Assembly (NCBI RefSeq): GCF_008124875.1
Contig: NZ_VNIA01000002.1
Coordinates: forward strand, 310,001-374,000
DNA: 64,000 bases
DNA from: Tenacibaculum adriaticum
GTDB lineage: Bacteria > Bacteroidota > Bacteroidia > Flavobacteriales > Flavobacteriaceae
Direction: 5' to 3'
The notes below the pieces were generated by a model that saw nothing but the letters and a program-made list of their open reading frames with translations, was not told the origin of the DNA and did no database searches. This document shows positions 61,290 through 64,000 of this stretch, piece after piece. The position numbers and the translations under genes were made by a program. Numbering within the stretch: the first letter of the stretch is position 1; each line of letters begins with the position of its first letter.

Positions 61290-63833
61290 ATGAAAAAAAA
61301 CATCCTTTTATTCTTTTGTTTTTGTCTTTCACTAAGCATTAATGCTCAAGAAACATTAACTTTTTCTATAAATCCATCTACTTTCAATGAAGATGAAGAG
61401 ATTACTATCACTTTTTCTGATTTCACCGCTAGTGTTTGGGGAACAGAAACACTGTATTTATGGTCTTGGTCATTCGATACCAATGATTTAAATTCAATGG
61501 ATGCTGCTAATAACGGGCAATGGACAAATTCTTCATCAGCAACAAATCCACAAATCTTAACATATAATTCTGATGGAACTTATTCAATAACTCTTACTCC
61601 AACAACATTTTACAATAGAACAGGAATTGGAAGAATTGGTTTCTTAATAAAAAATAATACAGGAACTATACAATCTACGGATATGACAACTGAGGTTGGT
61701 ACTTCTGCCCCACCTCCTACCGTTACAGAAGCACCAGTACCTACAGGAATGAAAGACGGATTAAACTTAGATGCTTCAGACAATACAAAAGCAACTTTAG
61801 TTTTATATGCTCCAAACAAAGAGTTTGTTAATATTATCGGAGATTTTAATAATTGGACTAGAGATGATATTAATTTTTTATTAAAAAAAGATAGTACTAA
61901 AGATCGTTTTTGGATTGAATTAACCAGCCTAACTCCCCAAACCAATCATTTATATCAGTATTTAGTTGATGGAGAACTTCGTATAGCCGACCCTTATTCT
62001 ACTTTAATTCTAGATGAAAGTAATGATCAGTTTATTACTGACACAACATATCCAGATATGCCTGCATATCCAACAGGAAGTACATTACATGCTGTAACAG
62101 TTTTGAGAACGGGAGATCCTGAATTTAATTGGCAAACAACCAATTTTCAAAGACCCCAAAAAACTGATTTAGTAATATATGAATTATTAATTCGAGATTT
62201 TGATGAATTACATAGTTTTGATGCTGTAAAATCTCGCTTAGATTATCTTCAAGAATTAGGTATTAATGCAATTGAATTAATGCCTGTTAGTGAATTTGAT
62301 GGTAATGAATCTTGGGGTTATAATCCTTCTTTTCATATGGCCTTAGATAAATACTATGGAAATAAAGAGTCTTTTAAACAATTTATTGATGAATGTCACA
62401 ATCGTGGTATTGCTGTTTTGTTAGATGTTGTTTATAACCATGCATCAGGACAAAACCCATACTATAGAATGTGGAATACTGACAATGGTGGTTATGGTGG
62501 GCAAGCATCTATAGATAGTCCTTTCTTTAATCCAACAGCTAAACATTCTTACAATGTTTTTAATGATTTAAACCATAGTTTACAAGCTACTAAAGATTAT
62601 GTAAAGAGAACTACTCAATACTGGATAAATGAATATAAAATTGATGGTTTTCGTTGGGACTTAACCAAAGGATTTACTCAAAATTGCACAGCTTCTGATG
62701 AAAGTTGTACAGGCTCTTACCAAACTGATAGAGTAGCTATTTTAAAAGAATATGCCGATTATCAATGGGAAATTGACCCTAATTTTTATATAATTTTCGA
62801 GCATTTAGGTGGTAACACGGAAGAAACTGAATGGGTAAATTACCGACTCCCAGAAGGAAAAGGAATTATGATGTGGAGTAATTTAAATCCTAATTATAAT
62901 GAAGCTACCATGGGATATCATGATGGTGGGAATTCAGATTTTTCATGGATCGATTATAACAATAGAGATTGGTCTGTACCAGCAAATATATCCTATATGG
63001 AAAGTCATGATGAAGAACGTTTAATGTATAAAAATTTAGAATTTGGTAATTCTAGTGGATCATACAACGTTACCAACTTAGCAACAGCTTTAGAAAGAAT
63101 GAAAACTGCAGGGGCTTTTTATTTTACAATTCCTGGTCCTAAAATGATTTGGCAATTTGGTGAATTAGGTTATGATATTAGTATTAATTTTAACGGACGA
63201 ATTGGTAATAAACCTATTCTTTGGAGTTATTATGAAGAAGCTGATAGAAAATCTCTTTATGATACATGGGCAAAACTAATCACTTTAAAAAAGCAAGAAG
63301 CTATTTTTAGAACAACAAATTTTACTTTAGATGTAGCTAATACAAACGGATTAAAGAAAATTCAGTTAACAAACGATAATACTTCAGACGATTTAAAATT
63401 TGTAACCATTATTGGTAATTTCGGAGTTACTGAACAAAGTATTAGCCCTACATTCCAACAAACAGGAACATGGTTTAATTTGATGGATAATAATTCAGCA
63501 TTAGAAGTTACCAATATAAATGCAGCAATAAGCTTACAACCAGGAGAATATCGAATTTATGGAAATTCTCAAGTTGTACTTTCTAATGAAGATATTGTTT
63601 TTGAGGATGAAATATTAACGTTATACCCTAATCCAACCTCAAATTATTTTATGCTAAATGAAGAGGTTAAAAATGTTTCTGTTTTTAATATTTCAGGAAA
63701 AGAAATCATCAATTTTAAAGGGAAATTCTTTAAAAATCAACCTTTTACTATTAATAAATTATCTCAAGGATTATACTTTGTTAAAGGTAAAAAAAACGGT
63801 AGTGTTTTTTCTAAAAAACTTATTATAAAATAA
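61290..63833 (+). CDS. T9SS-secreted GH13 alpha-amylase with N-terminal CBM48-like domain
   Basis: An 847-residue secreted amylase. I take the ATG at 61290, which gives the signal peptide MKKNILLFFCFCLSLSINAQ; the upstream frame from 61224 crosses a terminator hairpin. Order: beta-sandwich domain shared with the protein at 58461-59252 (about 21-140), a CBM48-like domain (LYAPNKEFVNIIGDFNNW, about 165-260), the GH13 barrel with VLLDVVYNHASGQNP, GFRWDLTKGFTQ (nucleophile), YIIFEHLGGNTEE (acid/base) and MESHDEERLMY, then a type A T9SS sorting domain (YPNPTSNYFML to KKLIIK). It is the secreted enzyme that starts starch breakdown outside the cell. Confidence 0.9.
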   Translation: MKKNILLFFCFCLSLSINAQETLTFSINPSTFNEDEEITITFSDFTASVWGTETLYLWSWSFDTNDLNSMDAANNGQWTNSSSATNPQILTYNSDGTYSITLTPTTFYNRTGIGRIGFLIKNNTGTIQSTDMTTEVGTSAPPPTVTEAPVPTGMKDGLNLDASDNTKATLVLYAPNKEFVNIIGDFNNWTRDDINFLLKKDSTKDRFWIELTSLTPQTNHLYQYLVDGELRIADPYSTLILDESNDQFITDTTYPDMPAYPTGSTLHAVTVLRTGDPEFNWQTTNFQRPQKTDLVIYELLIRDFDELHSFDAVKSRLDYLQELGINAIELMPVSEFDGNESWGYNPSFHMALDKYYGNKESFKQFIDECHNRGIAVLLDVVYNHASGQNPYYRMWNTDNGGYGGQASIDSPFFNPTAKHSYNVFNDLNHSLQATKDYVKRTTQYWINEYKIDGFRWDLTKGFTQNCTASDESCTGSYQTDRVAILKEYADYQWEIDPNFYIIFEHLGGNTEETEWVNYRLPEGKGIMMWSNLNPNYNEATMGYHDGGNSDFSWIDYNNRDWSVPANISYMESHDEERLMYKNLEFGNSSGSYNVTNLATALERMKTAGAFYFTIPGPKMIWQFGELGYDISINFNGRIGNKPILWSYYEEADRKSLYDTWAKLITLKKQEAIFRTTNFTLDVANTNGLKKIQLTNDNTSDDLKFVTIIGNFGVTEQSISPTFQQTGTWFNLMDNNSALEVTNINAAISLQPGEYRIYGNSQVVLSNEDIVFEDEILTLYPNPTSNYFMLNEEVKNVSVFNISGKEIINFKGKFFKNQPFTINKLSQGLYFVKGKKNGSVFSKKLIIK

Positions 63834-63840
63834 TAAAATA

Positions 63841-63919
63841 CAATAAACTCTAATTGTAAACTTATAGTACTACTTTTGCTTAATGCAAAAAAAACAGCAA
63901 TCACAATTAGAGTTTATTG
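63841..63919. repeat. 17-bp exact inverted repeat flanking the promoter and start of the Bcr-type gene
   Basis: CAATAAACTCTAATTGT (63841-63857) and ACAATTAGAGTTTATTG (63903-63919) are exact inverse complements separated by 45 bp. The right arm lies inside the coding start of the next gene. The spacer holds its -7 box and ATG. Confidence 0.85.
63871..63878 (+). promoter_or_regulatory. -7 promoter box 4 bp before the start codon
   Basis: TACTTTTG is a full TAnnTTTG match ending 4 bp before the ATG at 63883, so the mRNA would begin at or very near the start codon. It lies in the spacer of the inverted repeat 63841-63919. No convincing -33 element was seen. Confidence 0.55.
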
Positions 63920-64000
63920 CTCTCATGGCATCCTTAATGTCATTAGTAGCTTTATCTATAGACGCTTTACTTCCCGCTTTAAAACAAATAGGAATTTCTG
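63883..64000 (+). CDS. Bcr/CflA-type MFS drug exporter, N-terminal part
   Basis: Thirty-nine codons to the window edge, starting MQKKQQSQLEFIALMASLMS and continuing VALSIDALLPALKQIGIS. The first membrane segment with the ALSIDALLPAL motif is characteristic of the Bcr/CflA subfamily of multidrug major facilitator proteins. The rest lies outside the window. It follows the amylase gene by 49 bp but has its own promoter box, so it is probably not part of the starch locus. Confidence 0.75.
   Translation, partial: MQKKQQSQLEFIALMASLMSLVALSIDALLPALKQIGIS

Overview
The window is chromosomal DNA of a Bacteroidota bacterium, almost certainly a marine-type Flavobacteriaceae member (Tenacibaculum/Polaribacter-like; the genus is a guess). 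The evidence is the AT-rich sequence, the SusC/SusD pair, GH97 and GH65 enzymes in one locus, type IX secretion (T9SS) C-terminal domains, many lipoproteins with acidic residues after the lipobox cysteine, and promoters of the Bacteroidota TAnnTTTG type. No tRNA, rRNA, CRISPR array, transposase or prophage was seen.

Layout. 1-7.4 kb (minus strand): a partial class II ribonucleotide reductase (nrdJ), then an operon read from 7311 downwards: LolA-like periplasmic protein, two FtsX-type permeases, a LolD-type ATPase, an outer-membrane beta-barrel and a Pfk-2-type kinase. 7.4-16 kb: a 59-residue exported peptide precursor, a 2137-residue T9SS protein with three seven-bladed FG-GAP propellers, a CapA-like protein and a cold-shock-domain protein. 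16.2-20.5 kb: small poorly known genes (Cys-rich exported protein, thermonuclease, bacterial PH domain, DUF1883, an orphan HSDR_N-like nuclease, a KTSC-like exported protein, an unknown exported protein) and a DUF4468-type lipoprotein gene broken at an A9 tract. 20.5-24.3 kb: a TPR histidine kinase and LuxR-type response regulator, a Pro-tailed lipoprotein and a single-span membrane protein. 24.3-27.5 kb: a MacA/MacB-type exporter. 27.5-28.3 kb: a cluster of hairpin repeats. 28.3-35.4 kb: a beta-oxidation operon divergent from a transglutaminase-like gene and a TetR regulator, with two matching palindromic operators between them. 35.5-36.6 kb: a protein with two TonB C-terminal domains. 37-63.8 kb: a complete starch/maltodextrin utilisation locus. 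At the right edge a Bcr/CflA-type drug exporter begins.

How the genes work together. In the starch locus, SusC/SusD, the SusE/F-like protein and accessory surface proteins bind and import maltodextrins. Surface and periplasmic GH13, GH97 and GH31 enzymes cut them, a GPH/SLC45-type carrier takes maltose across the inner membrane, and maltose phosphorylase plus beta-phosphoglucomutase feed glycolysis. A LacI-type regulator with a perfect 16-bp operator lies between the two divergent arms.

The most notable finding is a shared promoter design. Four sites of the form TGAT-N4-(A/G)TCA (FNR-like) lie upstream of nrdJ, the LolA/FtsX operon, capA and macA. Each is exactly 23 bp from a TAnnTTTG-like -7 box, which puts the site centre near -41. 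This points to an oxygen- or redox-responsive Crp/Fnr regulon in this window that includes an uncharacterised envelope transport operon. At two of the sites, and at the Bcr-type gene, the -7 box is only 4-5 nt from the start codon, suggesting leaderless mRNAs.
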